This document shows positions 29,138-39,635 of a DNA stretch of 64,000 nt, one piece after another; position 1 is the first letter of the stretch; each line of letters begins with the position of its first letter. The DNA lies in NCBI RefSeq assembly GCF_900638305.1, contig NZ_LR134506.1, positions 186,001 through 250,000 on the forward strand, in the 5' to 3' direction. The notes under the pieces are model-generated. The model saw only the letters and a program-made list of their open reading frames with translations, was not told the DNA's origin and made no database searches. The position numbers were made by a program, and so were the translations under genes. The stretch is from Porphyromonas cangingivalis (GTDB lineage: Bacteria; Bacteroidota; Bacteroidia; Bacteroidales; Porphyromonadaceae).

Positions 29138-30574
29138 TCACTTTTTCTCTGGCTTTTCGCTCTCGATAGTCCAGCCATACTCTTTTTCTGAATCCGGGAG
29201 CTGAAACACATATTGCTCTTTGCTCATTGGTGTAATCGGACAGTTGATGAATGTCGTGAATGCATGACGCTTCAAGAAGAAGAAGTACTGCCCCTCAGCA
29301 TAAAATTCTTTGCGGTACTCTTTATCCAGCTCTCTGAGACGATCTTCTTCAGAGGTTATCCTTACATTTGATGCTGTGGCGAATCCTCTTTTGTTTCGCA
29401 CCTTATTGAGATATTGGGCAGCTTCATTTATTGGAGACATCTCACATAAGATATAATACATCTCCGGAATACGTATGAGAGGAATTATCTCTTCACTGTT
29501 TTCGATGTACTTGCGAGTAAGCACCTTGGCATGGTCGGAAAATCGTATGAATCCACTGGATTTGGCACGAATGTCTTCAGTGTTTGTTCCAGATACTTCG
29601 TACAGAGTATTGAATGTTTCCATTGTCGAATGATAGAGAGATGAGAGGTTTTTAGGGCTCTCTGCAAACTTAGACTTTATTTTATCTGACATCTTGTTCA
29701 GATTTATTCCGAATAGGGTTTCTCTGTATTGTGCCGGATCTTCTGTATTGTTTACTTGAAGTTCAAGTCCGGATTTTTCGAGTGCCTCTTTGGCATGCTC
29801 TATTGCTTTTGGGGCATCTTGAGCATAACAGTAGACTCTTGCCAAAACTGCATTTACAGCATGATAGTTTAGTCTGAATCTTCGTGATAGGTTGAGATCA
29901 AGTATTTGTTGATCAGATTCATGAGCGAGCAAGTTTTTTGCCTCGTTTAGGTCAGCTATGATTCTTTTCAATACTTCTTGAGCCTCAAGTAGAGGAAGTT
30001 TCTGATCCCCGGTTACTGTTCGGTAGGGAATACTGAGTGCTGTTGGGTCGTTCTTGTAGATCGGCCCCCAGCCTCGCAGCAGATCAAAGTGTACGTAAGC
30101 CCTTATTGCGAGAGCTTCACCACGGATCATGTTGCGAGTTGCTTCATTCTTCAACACTTCTTCCCCATTTTTGTCCAACCATTTGATCAGATTATTGGCA
30201 TTTGTTATAACATAATAGCTGTTGAGCCAAGTCTGAGCCAACAAGGTCTTGGTGTTATAGTCATCAGGGGTTTCTATGTTGTAAGTATAGACTTTTGCTC
30301 TATCTGTATCACCTCTTGGTGTCCAGTCATATATTTGAGCCATTTGATCAATAAGACCGAATGTCATGTTTTCCCCATATACATGTTCTTTCGCTAACCA
30401 ATTGTAAATCCCTGCCAAGGCACTAAGATAGCCGGTCTCAGTGGTGAAGAGATCTCCAGCTTTGACATCTGTTTTGGGGCTGACATCAAACCAGTTGTTA
30501 CAGCTCAAAGAGCCAAGAGTTAACCCCACAAGTAAGGTTACTGATATTGTCTTTTGTATTATCTTATGTTTCAT
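29138..30574 (-). CDS. RagB/SusD-family nutrient-binding lipoprotein
   Basis: A 478-residue SusD-like lipoprotein: signal with lipobox GSLSC (Cys25) followed by NNWFDVSPKTDVKAGDLFTT, then TPR-like helices with the family signature EALAIRAYVHFDLLRGWGP (about 152-170) and the C-terminal EYRKEFYAEGQYFFFLKRHA. SusD lids cover the outer face of the SusC barrel and capture the ligand. It follows SusC after 15 bases. Confidence 0.92.
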   Translation of the reverse strand: MKHKIIQKTISVTLLVGLTLGSLSCNNWFDVSPKTDVKAGDLFTTETGYLSALAGIYNWLAKEHVYGENMTFGLIDQMAQIYDWTPRGDTDRAKVYTYNIETPDDYNTKTLLAQTWLNSYYVITNANNLIKWLDKNGEEVLKNEATRNMIRGEALAIRAYVHFDLLRGWGPIYKNDPTALSIPYRTVTGDQKLPLLEAQEVLKRIIADLNEAKNLLAHESDQQILDLNLSRRFRLNYHAVNAVLARVYCYAQDAPKAIEHAKEALEKSGLELQVNNTEDPAQYRETLFGINLNKMSDKIKSKFAESPKNLSSLYHSTMETFNTLYEVSGTNTEDIRAKSSGFIRFSDHAKVLTRKYIENSEEIIPLIRIPEMYYILCEMSPINEAAQYLNKVRNKRGFATASNVRITSEEDRLRELDKEYRKEFYAEGQYFFFLKRHAFTTFINCPITPMSKEQYVFQLPDSEKEYGWTIESEKPEKK

Positions 30575-30589
30575 CTCAATCTTGACTTA

Positions 30590-33500
30590 TTACTTAAACA
30601 TTATAGACATAGAGAGTGTATATGACCTTGCGAAGGGGTACTCGAGCCCTCTCTCCATACGAATGGTTGATAACCTGAACAGTTCATTTGTTGTGAAGTT
30701 CAGGGTAAGTAACTCTACGTTTAATTTCCTTAGGAAGTCAAACTTCTCACTCCTCATACGATAGCCCACACTGAGAGTCGACAACTTCAATTCATTGTCG
30801 TTCATGATAAATCTTGTACTTGCAGGGGTTTGGTCTCCGGTAGCGACAAACTTTTTGAATCGTGTTACATCTCCTACCTTTGTCCATCTGTTTTCTATTG
30901 CTCTGCGGTCCAGATTTGTAGATAGATCTGCATTTTCTATCTTGTCGACAAGAGTATTATTATAAACCACACCCCCATACTTGTAGGTGAGACCAAGTCC
31001 GCAAGAGAAGTCTTTCCAATTGATGCTACTGCTTATTGTGCCACTTACCTTAGGGGATGAGTCTCCTACAGGTACTTTATCTACAGGATCCCACTCGAAA
31101 GTCTTGGAGCCATCTCTCTTCAAAAACACTTCTTTACCGGTTATTGGATCCACCCCAAGGGAGCGAACAGCATAGAGAGTCGTTGTAGAGTTCCCTACTT
31201 GAAAGACCGGCAGCGGAGCTTTGTCAGACTTGAGCTGCTCTTCGTTTACCTTTCTGAGATAGTCAGATATCTTTCTGATCTTATTTTGGTTATGGTTGGC
31301 ATTGGCTGATATAGTCCAAAAGAACTCCTTTGCAATGTTTTGTGCCACAATTACATTGAGAGTTGCATCAAGCCCCTTGTTTTGTAGCTCACCAGCATTT
31401 ATTGTCATGGATTCGAACCCCGTTGATGGTGCCAAATCATATTGTGTCAACAGGTTGTGAGTGATGTTGTTGTAATAGTTCAGAGATGCATTGACTCTGT
31501 TGTTCCAGAATCCAAAGTCTAACCCGAGGCTGAAGTTTCCGGTTTTAGCCCAGCCCAAATCAGGATTGTTTAGTTCAACCAACACAGCACCGAGGTTTGA
31601 GAATGACTTATATGGTACCATTGTGTTGGAGAATGTATAGAACTCTATTGCTTGGTAGGGATTGAAGTTTTGTTCGCCGGTAATTCCATAAGTTGCTCTT
31701 AAAACAAGGTTAGATACTCGTCCTTGAAGCCAACTTTCTTGATGAGCATTCCATCTTACACCTGTAGACCAAAATGGAGCCAATCTCTGCCCCGCCCCAA
31801 AGCGCGATGAGGCTTCGCTACTGAGGTTAAAGTCAAACGAGTATTTGTTGTCATAGCTGTATGAAAATTGGCTGATGAGCCCCATTGAACGAGACAGAGC
31901 TTCAGTACCTCTTGGATCAGAGTCCATCTTATATCCGAATATAAAGTCATCCATATGGACATCGGGGTATCCTGTGGCACTTAGGTTGACATAGTTACTA
32001 CGATCCTCTGCCAATGTCCAGTTACCGAAGAGGCTAATCAAATGTTTGTCCAAAGGGATACTCCAGTTTATACCGAAGTTGCTTGACCATGACGACATTT
32101 CTCCGATACTTTTTTGGTAGCTTCCTTTTTTTGTAAGATCTGAGACCTCGACAAAGGATGTGTGATTTGCAGGCAAGAAGTTTTCCGCTCGTGCTATCCC
32201 TTTAGTATAAGAGAGTTGTTCGGATAGGCGAAGATTCTTCAGTAATCGGTATTCTATACTGAGGTTATTCGCAATGTTCATGTTGTTGGTGAAGTTTTTG
32301 ATCCCCACAGTTGCGTTATACAGAGGATTGACAATAGTTCTTGCATTGCCTGTGCCTCTGTGAGTATCCAATGCTTGGAGATACTCGCCATTTTCTCCTC
32401 TTGGCTTGTAGTAAGGGTTTATTCTTGTGTAAGATGCAAAGTTGCCATAAGGAGAATTGTGTCCGTCACTCTCAGTTAGGTTGATGTCCGCCCCTACTGT
32501 GATTTTGTCTTTTCGATAGCTCATGTTAAAGTTGACACCCTTGACATTGTTGTCAGACTCTTTCATCACACCGGGGGCGATTCTTGCACTAAGGTTCAGA
32601 CTGTATCTGAAGACTTCTGTCCCACCACTCGCACTGATAGAGTGTCGTTGTTGAAAGGATGTCTGAAGAGGCTGAGACAACCAGTAGGTGTTGACTCCGG
32701 CAAGGACATTTCTAAGATACCTATTGTACTCATTCATTGCTGACACGTTATTCTCCTGATATAGACCTGCAGTGACTTCAGCTTGAAGCTTCTCTTTTGC
32801 ATTCATCATGTTATAGTCCGTGAGATCGGGCATTTCCATGGTGAAGTTCCCACTGTAAGAGACCGAGAGTGCACCATCACGTGCAACCTTTGTTTCGATG
32901 ACAACCACACCATTCGAGGCTCTTGAACCATAGATTGCTGTCGCTGCAGCATCCTTTAGGATTGTGATGTTTGCAACACGTTCAGGGTCAAGATCCAATA
33001 TACGTGAGATCGGTACGATAAACCCATCCAACACGAAGAGTGGAGTGTTCGGGCGAGCCGAAACATTGTCGAGCATAAGATCCATAGATCCCATCTTTTT
33101 GGCATCCCGAGAGAATGATTGCTCCCCACGCATGAGAAACTCCGGACGAGCATTGGGGTCGGAACCTCTATTTTGGTTTTCGATGATTTTGAAACTAGGA
33201 TCAAAGAACTGTAGACCTTTCAGGAGATTGTTTGGGTTCATCTTCTTGAGTTCTTCACCCTTGACAGTGACGTAGTTCCCTGTAAAACTACTTTCACTAC
33301 GTTTGCTGATCCCTGTGACTACGACTTCGCCGATGGTCATAGCATCGGGATTGAGGATGATAGTCATGTTTGTTTCAGGGCCTTTGATTGGGATGGTTAC
33401 GGTTTCAAATCCCACGAAAGATACACGTATGGATGTTTTTTCCTTTGCAATGAGATTAAACTTACCGTCCATGTCGGTCTGCATCCCCTTATTGCCTCCT

Positions 33501-33985
33501 ACTTGACTATTGTCCAGTATGACGACTGTAGCTCCTGCGAGAGGCTCTTTTGTATCACCGGCCATCACCTTACCTGATATCGGGAAGCGAGCTATCCCTC
33601 TTCCCTTTGAGGTCTCTGTACTCTTGGGATAGAATACGATCCTTCTATCTTCTTCGTATCTTACTTCGACTTGTTGGTTCTCAATTAGTTTACTGATGAC
33701 ACTATGTAGCGGCTCGTTATTTGCATTCAGAGTTACACGTTTATCTATACCGACAAGCCCCACATTATTGTATATGATTGTCGCATTTGCAATCTTGGCG
33801 ACTTTTTCTAATACTGTACCCATTGTCTCGTTACTGATACGTAGCGTAATGGGATCATTTTTCCACTTGTCTGCTTTGTGGCCCTCTTGAGCTAAGATGG
33901 GGGATATTGTCCCAAAAGTTGTGAGGCACACCACAACCAATAAGTGTCGGAGATGTGATATTATTTGTCCTGTTTTCATAGACAT
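30590..33985 (-). CDS. SusC/RagA-family TonB-linked outer-membrane transporter with STN domain
   Basis: A 1,131-residue TonB-dependent transporter. In order: signal peptide, an STN (secretin/TonB short N-terminal) domain at about 45-115, carboxypeptidase-like regulatory domain (FPISGKVMAGDTKEPLAGAT, about 133-152), TonB-box region and plug with the SusC signature ILKDAAATAIYGSRASNGVV (about 347-366), then the barrel, ending in aromatic residues (SMSIMFK). STN domains usually speak to FecR-type anti-sigma factors, but no FecR or ECF sigma gene is nearby. It imports an unknown ligand with its SusD partner. An internal Met at codon 3 is an alternative start. Confidence 0.94.
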   Translation of the reverse strand: MSMKTGQIISHLRHLLVVVCLTTFGTISPILAQEGHKADKWKNDPITLRISNETMGTVLEKVAKIANATIIYNNVGLVGIDKRVTLNANNEPLHSVISKLIENQQVEVRYEEDRRIVFYPKSTETSKGRGIARFPISGKVMAGDTKEPLAGATVVILDNSQVGGNKGMQTDMDGKFNLIAKEKTSIRVSFVGFETVTIPIKGPETNMTIILNPDAMTIGEVVVTGISKRSESSFTGNYVTVKGEELKKMNPNNLLKGLQFFDPSFKIIENQNRGSDPNARPEFLMRGEQSFSRDAKKMGSMDLMLDNVSARPNTPLFVLDGFIVPISRILDLDPERVANITILKDAAATAIYGSRASNGVVVIETKVARDGALSVSYSGNFTMEMPDLTDYNMMNAKEKLQAEVTAGLYQENNVSAMNEYNRYLRNVLAGVNTYWLSQPLQTSFQQRHSISASGGTEVFRYSLNLSARIAPGVMKESDNNVKGVNFNMSYRKDKITVGADINLTESDGHNSPYGNFASYTRINPYYKPRGENGEYLQALDTHRGTGNARTIVNPLYNATVGIKNFTNNMNIANNLSIEYRLLKNLRLSEQLSYTKGIARAENFLPANHTSFVEVSDLTKKGSYQKSIGEMSSWSSNFGINWSIPLDKHLISLFGNWTLAEDRSNYVNLSATGYPDVHMDDFIFGYKMDSDPRGTEALSRSMGLISQFSYSYDNKYSFDFNLSSEASSRFGAGQRLAPFWSTGVRWNAHQESWLQGRVSNLVLRATYGITGEQNFNPYQAIEFYTFSNTMVPYKSFSNLGAVLVELNNPDLGWAKTGNFSLGLDFGFWNNRVNASLNYYNNITHNLLTQYDLAPSTGFESMTINAGELQNKGLDATLNVIVAQNIAKEFFWTISANANHNQNKIRKISDYLRKVNEEQLKSDKAPLPVFQVGNSTTTLYAVRSLGVDPITGKEVFLKRDGSKTFEWDPVDKVPVGDSSPKVSGTISSSINWKDFSCGLGLTYKYGGVVYNNTLVDKIENADLSTNLDRRAIENRWTKVGDVTRFKKFVATGDQTPASTRFIMNDNELKLSTLSVGYRMRSEKFDFLRKLNVELLTLNFTTNELFRLSTIRMERGLEYPFARSYTLSMSIMFK

Positions 33986-34032
33986 ACAGATATTACTTTA
34001 GGATATGTGTTTTTGCTTTCTATATCTTTTGG

Positions 34033-35013
34033 CTATTGAAGGAGCATTTCAAGCACCTGTAGGTTTTTAGGATCAGAGTTGTACTTTGCTTTGTACTCTT
34101 CGAAGAGTGGATCTACACGTTCAAGTTCTTTGCCACCGAGGATAAAGTTTGACATTAGGCGGAAGAGTATATGATCTCTCTGTGTACCTGTATAGAAGTT
34201 GGACAATAGCGCGTACATGTCTTCCAGCTTATTTGGTGCCTTGTAGATGGTGTTTTCTTTGATGGCCTCCTTTTCTTTTTGGTACAAGCAATAGCGCATC
34301 AAGAACGAAATGTATTCGGGGCATCTGAGTGCTGTTGTCTCTGATCTTAGGTCATAACCATCCATCAGAGACCAATAGTCGCCAATCTCCTGCTGTGTTA
34401 TAGGCACCTTCCGCGTGTCGGCATACATCACGGGATATTCCATGAATGAGGTGTATGCCATGGCTTCGGACTCTGCATTCATGTATGTCTCCATTGCAGG
34501 TGAGATTTTACCTTTGTATTTTTCTATCGCTTTGTTCGTTATCTCAAGAAGTTTGTGAGAGTCTCGGATTCTGTCTTTCGGTTTAACATCTAATACTACG
34601 AGCCCTAGAAGATTGCTACGATACTTCATGCTTGCTTTGGCTTGCTCTATGGTACGGTAGAGATTACTGTTGGCTACTGCTCGATTATCGCCCGAAAACA
34701 TAGCTTCACTGACTTTCTTGCCATCATATCTGATTTCTACATGAAGGCTGTCCCCTGGTTCAAGAAATGCTTTTACTTTTCCATTGATCATGAGAGTTAC
34801 CATCTCATCTGTTTCGAAGGCGAGGTGATGCTCTTCTCCGGGGTTATTATGAAATTCTGCTTTGATGAGAGGGCTCTGTACGCAGTCGAAGTATACCATT
34901 TCTCTTTGATACCCATATATCTGGGCACTCAATACCGTCCTTTTGCTTTGAGCCAAAGATGGGACGGACAGGACTCCGCATATTGCGAGAGCCAGTAGTT
35001 TTTTCATTCTCAT
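34033..35013 (-). CDS. Exported TlpA-like protein lacking the thioredoxin domain
   Basis: A 326-residue protein with a signal peptide (LALAICGVLSVPSLAQ). The first part resembles the DUF4369-type N-terminus of TlpA proteins: a beta segment with FLEPGDSLHVEIRYDGKK (about 80-97) and FSGDNRAVANSNL, followed by the helical middle (EITNKAIEKYKGKISPAMETYM). It ends with DPLFEEYKAKYNSDPKNLQV after the helices, where the thioredoxin fold would begin in a full TlpA; no CxxC is present. The gene is intact and precedes SusC by 47 bases, so it looks like a specialised or shortened relative rather than a pseudogene. Function unknown. Confidence 0.72.
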   Translation of the reverse strand: MRMKKLLALAICGVLSVPSLAQSKRTVLSAQIYGYQREMVYFDCVQSPLIKAEFHNNPGEEHHLAFETDEMVTLMINGKVKAFLEPGDSLHVEIRYDGKKVSEAMFSGDNRAVANSNLYRTIEQAKASMKYRSNLLGLVVLDVKPKDRIRDSHKLLEITNKAIEKYKGKISPAMETYMNAESEAMAYTSFMEYPVMYADTRKVPITQQEIGDYWSLMDGYDLRSETTALRCPEYISFLMRYCLYQKEKEAIKENTIYKAPNKLEDMYALLSNFYTGTQRDHILFRLMSNFILGGKELERVDPLFEEYKAKYNSDPKNLQVLEMLLQ

Positions 35014-35577
35014 AATGATAAATTTTTATAGTTAAAGATATTAGGTAGTGAGGAGTCCCATTAGGGACACTCCTTGAGTGTGTTTTTTTATGTTTCTTTT
35101 TTCACACACTCTCTTTTTATTACACCCAAGGAGGAAAATCACACCCTCCAAATTAATAAAAGACCATAATATATGCAATGCCTCGTTTATCAAGTTCGGC
35201 CCTTTTAGAAATGCAGGATAATGTCAGAAAAAAGGATTTGTGATTATTTTTAATTCAATCTCTTTTCTTCTGATGAAAATCTGTTATCTATAAGCTTTTC
35301 TTAACTGAAAATGTTTACTGTAAGAAAAATAAGAAGGGTTGTGGTAGAAGATGAGATATTTAACTTAAAATAACATTTCGAGTTTGTTTAATAGAGGATA
35401 AGTAAAGCTGACAAAGTCTTGGCTAATGTAATGAGAGTGTCGATACGATTTATTTTATTTCATTTTTATCGTTGAGGGGGATATCCATAGTTGCACGATT
35501 AGGGATTGTTTGAGATGATTAGCTTTTTATAAGTGAAGAGCCTTTATCAAGGGTTATGGGGGAGTCAGGGTGATATA
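35014..35577. other. Long A/T-rich non-coding leader upstream of the uptake locus
   Basis: The 564-base gap carries no reading frame I can support and no clear TTG/TAnnTTTG promoter for the minus-strand locus. Near its left end ACACTC (35067-35072) pairs with GAGTGT (35076-35081) followed by seven T on the plus strand, and GGAGTCCC/GGGACACTCC overlap it; on the minus strand these would be hairpins in the mRNA leader and could be regulatory. Confidence 0.4.
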
Positions 35578-35622
35578 AACAAAGAAAGGGAAGTCTGTTT
35601 TTCAGACTTCCCTTTCTTTGTT
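35578..35622 (-). terminator. Terminator of the TPR gene
   Basis: AACAAAGAAAGGGAAGTCTG (35578-35597) pairs perfectly over 20 bp with CAGACTTCCCTTTCTTTGTT (35603-35622) around five T. It lies just beyond the stop of the TPR gene. Confidence 0.85.
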
Positions 35623-35639
35623 ATTTTTGGGGGATGTGC

Positions 35640-36863
35640 TTATTGACCGAGTTTCTTTTCGATTTCAGCCATCTTGTCATTCATCTCAAGGTTGTAGTAG
35701 ATGCCACGGAGAGCCATGAGATATTCAGTGTTGCCGGCTTCGAGTTCGACAGCCTTTTCGAAGTAAGGAAGAGCCTTCTTGAAGAGCTCCTTTGCTTCGG
35801 CTTCTTTAGCCTTATACTTCTTTGCATCATTGATCATGTTGGCTTCACTTTGGATCGCAACAGCTTGGTTGTAGTAGATACGACCAAGACCGATCACTGC
35901 TTCTGCGTACGCAGGGTCGATTGCAAGTACCTTTCTATAGATCTCTTCAGCCTTTACAGGGTCTTTGAAGCCTTGTTCGTAAACAGTAGCCAATACATTG
36001 TAAAGTTGCTTGTTTTCAGGATCGTTTGCGATGGCTTGTTCGAGGAATACCTTAGCCTTTTCGTGTTCACCTTTTCTGACATAGATGTTGATGAGGTTGA
36101 ATACAAAATACTTTTCCTGTGGGAAGACTTTCACACCTTCGCTGAGTACTCTCTCGTAGCTCACAGAGTCCCCAAGCTCCATATATGCAGAAGCTAGAAG
36201 CTGATAGACGTCATTTTGTCTGTATTGTACATCCTTGATTACTTCATATTCTGCAATGGCATTTTTGAGGTTGTTCGGCATTCTCGAAGCTGCGTAAGCA
36301 GAGAAGAAACCGATCTGCATAGACATGGAGTCTTGTTCGGCTATCGGTGTGCCTTCAAACATGGGCAATTTTTTGATGTCCAAGTATTTTTTGAAGAACT
36401 TGTGAGCCGATGCATAGTCTTCCTTATCGAAATAGTAGGAGCCTGCGTTGACGAAGAATCCATGATTTTCGCTCATTGCCTTGTGAATCTCCTTCTTAAA
36501 TTTTCTCTTTACTTTACCCTTCTCATTGGGGAGAGCATCCAAAGAGTCCGCTTTGATGTAGTAGGGGTACATAGCGTACAATGCTCCATAGAAAGCCCCT
36601 TCATCAAAAGGCTTGCCCAAAGACATATTGATCTTTTGTGCATCCACTTGCTTTTCTTCGATAAGGCCTGCCACATACCATGCTCGAGCATCATTCATTG
36701 TTTCAGGATCCGATAGAGTAGGCTGGATGATGCTACGTGCCTGAGCAAAGTCGGGCTTATCGTCCTTTGCTATGCGCTCAGCCTGTTTTACGCTCTTGAC
36801 CTGTGCCAGAGCCGGAGATGCTACCGCCAATGATAGAGTAGCCAATAGAAATAATCTTTTCAT
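35640..36863 (-). CDS. Exported TPR-repeat protein
   Basis: A 407-residue protein with signal peptide (MKRLFLLATLSLAVASPALA) and several tetratricopeptide repeats, seen as A..Y..G.......A...F..A....P patterns, for example ASAHKFFKKYLDI (about 152), KAKVFLEQAIANDPENKQLY (about 271) and KAEEIYRKVLAIDPAYAEAV (about 303). TPRs mediate protein-protein contacts; the signal suggests the periplasm. It lies downstream of gyrA on the same strand, with its own promoter in the gap. The specific role is unknown. Confidence 0.85.
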   Translation of the reverse strand: MKRLFLLATLSLAVASPALAQVKSVKQAERIAKDDKPDFAQARSIIQPTLSDPETMNDARAWYVAGLIEEKQVDAQKINMSLGKPFDEGAFYGALYAMYPYYIKADSLDALPNEKGKVKRKFKKEIHKAMSENHGFFVNAGSYYFDKEDYASAHKFFKKYLDIKKLPMFEGTPIAEQDSMSMQIGFFSAYAASRMPNNLKNAIAEYEVIKDVQYRQNDVYQLLASAYMELGDSVSYERVLSEGVKVFPQEKYFVFNLINIYVRKGEHEKAKVFLEQAIANDPENKQLYNVLATVYEQGFKDPVKAEEIYRKVLAIDPAYAEAVIGLGRIYYNQAVAIQSEANMINDAKKYKAKEAEAKELFKKALPYFEKAVELEAGNTEYLMALRGIYYNLEMNDKMAEIEKKLGQ

Positions 36864-36919
36864 GTCTATGATTTAACTTTTAGGTGAATACTGATCTTTG
36901 ATTCCTACCGGTTCACTGC

Positions 36920-36949
36920 CAAATTTAGAAATAAAAATACCGAAGTCAA
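36920..36949 (-). promoter_or_regulatory. Promoter of the TPR gene
   Basis: On the minus strand TTG (plus-strand CAA 36947-36949) and TAAATTTG (36927-36920) are 19 bases apart; the TPR start codon is 57 bases further on. Confidence 0.65.
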
Positions 36950-37009
36950 AATCGACTCCCACCGAACCAGGGTCAGATTGAAGATTAGTAACTCAGTTTA
37001 GTTCTTTTT

Positions 37010-39577
37010 TTATTCCAATGTGGAGTTGTCCGTTTCGTTTGTATTGTTCTTGACGATCTCGCTGTTTTCAGTGTCTATATCTTCCGAGACTTCTTCTTCC
37101 TCCTCGGCCTGAACTCGACATACTGAAGCGATCTCGTCACCTCTGCGTTCGAGGTTGATCAATCTCACCCCTTGAGTATTTCGGCTCTGTACAGAGATGT
37201 CCTTGACATGAGTGCGGATGGTGACACCCGACTTGTTGATGATCATGATGTCATGCTCATCGGTCACATTTTTGATCTCTATGAGGTCTCCGGTCTTATC
37301 GGTCACTTTCAGAGTGATGACACCCTTCGCACCTCTGTTGGTGATGCGGTAGTCATCGATCTGAGAACGCTTGCCGTAACCATTTTCGGACACAACAAGG
37401 ATTGACTCTTCGTCCGGCTTCTTGATGCAGATGGCGCCGATGACTTCATCCTTGCCATCCTCTTCAAGGCGCATACCTCTCACACCCATGGTCTGGCGAC
37501 CTTGAGGACGGAGGAGAGACTCATGGAAGCGTATCGCCTTACCATTACGACTTGCGAGGATAAATTCGCTCTTGCCGTTGGACAGAAGTACGGATACCAC
37601 CCTGTCTTCGTCACGTAGACCGATCGCTATGATACCGTTGGCACGAGGACGAGAGAATGCCTCAAGCAGGGTCTTTCGGATTGTACCACGACGGGTCACG
37701 AAGGTCAGATAGTGTGAGTTGACATATTCTGTATCCGTCGTAAGATTTTTGATGCGGATACATGTGGTGACTCTATCGTCCGGATCGAGGTTGAGTATGT
37801 TTTGTATCGCTCTACCCTTTGATGTGCGAGTACCTTCCGGGATCTCGAATACCCTCAGCCAGAAGCATCGACCTTTCTCTGTGAAGAAGAGCATCGTTGC
37901 GTGCATCGAAGCCGAGTAAATATATTCGACAAAGTCTTCGTCCTTGGTGTCTGTTCCCTTTGATCCAACACCTCCTCTCGACTGAGCTCTGAACGCCGAT
38001 AGGGGCGTACGCTTGATATAACCCAGGTGGGAGAGGGTGATGATCATCTCTTCGTCAGCGTAGAAGTCCTCCGGGTTGAGCTCTTCGGAGGCATAGACGA
38101 TATCGGAACGACGGACATCACCGTACTTGTCACGGATTTCAATGAGTTCTTCCGAGATGATACGGTAGAGGGTATCTTCGTTGGTAAGGATTTCGTTGAA
38201 AAACTCGATCTGCTTCACAAGTCCTTCGTACTCCTCTCTGAGCTTATTCATCTCCAGAGCAGTGAGTTGACCGAGACGCATCTCGACGATCGAACGAGCC
38301 TGTATCTGTGAGAGGTTGAAGCGAGCCATCAGCTTTTCTATTGCTTCTGTCTGACGAGCTGAAGCACGTATGATCGCCACGACCTCGTCGATATTATCTG
38401 TCGCTATGATACGCCCCTCGAGGATATGGAGACGCTCTTCAGCCTTTCGGAGGTCGTAGCGGGTACGACGAGTGACGACATCCGTACGGTGCTTTACGAA
38501 CTCTCCGACAATGTCCTTGAGGTTGAGTAGCTGTGGTCGTCCATCCACCAGTGCGATGTTGTTGACACTGAAAGAGGACTGTAGGGCTGTATATTTGTAG
38601 AGCTTATTGAGGATGACTGCGGCATGAGCATCACGCTTGACATCGATGACGATGCGGATACCTGCCTTGCTGCTGGACTCGTCCGCGATGTTGGAGATTC
38701 CCTCGATCCTTTTGGTCGTTACGAGCTCGGCAATGCTCTTTACGAGTTCGGCTTTATTGACGAGGTAGGGTAGCTCACGAATGATGATCTGATCATGTAG
38801 TGCACTTGGTTCAATCTCTGCTTTTCCTCGGATGACGATACGCCCTCTACCGGTGTGGAAAGCATCGCGTACTCCGCTGTAACCGTAGATGATACCTCCT
38901 GTGGGGAAGTCCGGAGCCTTGATGTGCTCCATGAGCTCATCTATGGTGATCTCTCCTCGGGCATTGATGTATGCCAATGAAGCGTTGAGGGCTTCGGTCA
39001 GGTTGTGCGGAGCCATGTTGGTCGCCATGCCCACGGCGATACCCGATGCTCCGTTGACAAGAAGGTTGGGGATACGAGACGGAAGCACCGAAGGCTCCGT
39101 GGTGGAATCATCATAGTTGGAGACGAAGTCTACAGTTTCTTTGTTGATGTCCGAGAGCATCTCCATCGCCAAGGGCGCAAGACGTGCTTCGGTGTACCTC
39201 ATCGCCGCCGGCATGTCACCATCGATGGAGCCGAAGTTACCATGAGGATCGACGAGCATGTATCTCATTGACCAGTCTTGGGCAAGGCGCACCAAAGCCA
39301 TATAGATAGAGCCATCGCCGTGAGGGTGATACTTACCCATCACGTCCCCCACTGTACGGGCACTCTTCTTGTAAGGCTTGTCGGGCGTGTTGCCCAGCTC
39401 GTTCATACCATATAATATACGGCGGTGGACAGGCTTGAAACCATCCCTCACATCAGGGAGGGCTCTACTTACGATCACAGACATGGCATAGTCTATGTAA
39501 GCAGATTTCATCTGGTCATCAATGTTTACTTTGATGATCCTATCCGTTTTGTTCTCAAACTCTTCTTGCATTGTCAA
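37010..39577 (-). CDS. gyrA: DNA gyrase subunit A
   Basis: The breakage-reunion subunit of gyrase, 855 residues. The N-terminal domain has [20 protein letters not shown] (39-58), the quinolone-resistance region [20 protein letters not shown] (82-101), and [10 protein letters not shown] with catalytic Tyr128. The C-terminal pinwheel domain begins about 500; its GyrA box reads QSRGGVG instead of QRRGGKG, a form I recall from other Bacteroidetes. At positions matching E. coli Ser83 and Asp87 it has Gly89 and Met93, both uncommon. The C-terminus is acidic. ATG at codon 3 is an alternative start. Followed by the TPR gene after 146 bases. Confidence 0.95.
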   Translation of the reverse strand: MTMQEEFENKTDRIIKVNIDDQMKSAYIDYAMSVIVSRALPDVRDGFKPVHRRILYGMNELGNTPDKPYKKSARTVGDVMGKYHPHGDGSIYMALVRLAQDWSMRYMLVDPHGNFGSIDGDMPAAMRYTEARLAPLAMEMLSDINKETVDFVSNYDDSTTEPSVLPSRIPNLLVNGASGIAVGMATNMAPHNLTEALNASLAYINARGEITIDELMEHIKAPDFPTGGIIYGYSGVRDAFHTGRGRIVIRGKAEIEPSALHDQIIIRELPYLVNKAELVKSIAELVTTKRIEGISNIADESSSKAGIRIVIDVKRDAHAAVILNKLYKYTALQSSFSVNNIALVDGRPQLLNLKDIVGEFVKHRTDVVTRRTRYDLRKAEERLHILEGRIIATDNIDEVVAIIRASARQTEAIEKLMARFNLSQIQARSIVEMRLGQLTALEMNKLREEYEGLVKQIEFFNEILTNEDTLYRIISEELIEIRDKYGDVRRSDIVYASEELNPEDFYADEEMIITLSHLGYIKRTPLSAFRAQSRGGVGSKGTDTKDEDFVEYIYSASMHATMLFFTEKGRCFWLRVFEIPEGTRTSKGRAIQNILNLDPDDRVTTCIRIKNLTTDTEYVNSHYLTFVTRRGTIRKTLLEAFSRPRANGIIAIGLRDEDRVVSVLLSNGKSEFILASRNGKAIRFHESLLRPQGRQTMGVRGMRLEEDGKDEVIGAICIKKPDEESILVVSENGYGKRSQIDDYRITNRGAKGVITLKVTDKTGDLIEIKNVTDEHDIMIINKSGVTIRTHVKDISVQSRNTQGVRLINLERRGDEIASVCRVQAEEEEEVSEDIDTENSEIVKNNTNETDNSTLE

Positions 39578-39627
39578 TTCAAATTATCTATTGAATACAA
39601 GTGCTTCTGACGGCACTAACATAAGTC

Positions 39628-39635
39628 CAAAGGTA
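39628..39635 (-). promoter_or_regulatory. Putative -7 element of gyrA
   Basis: On the minus strand TACCTTTG fits TAnnTTTG about 51 bases upstream of the gyrA ATG; no clear TTG at -33. Confidence 0.45.
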
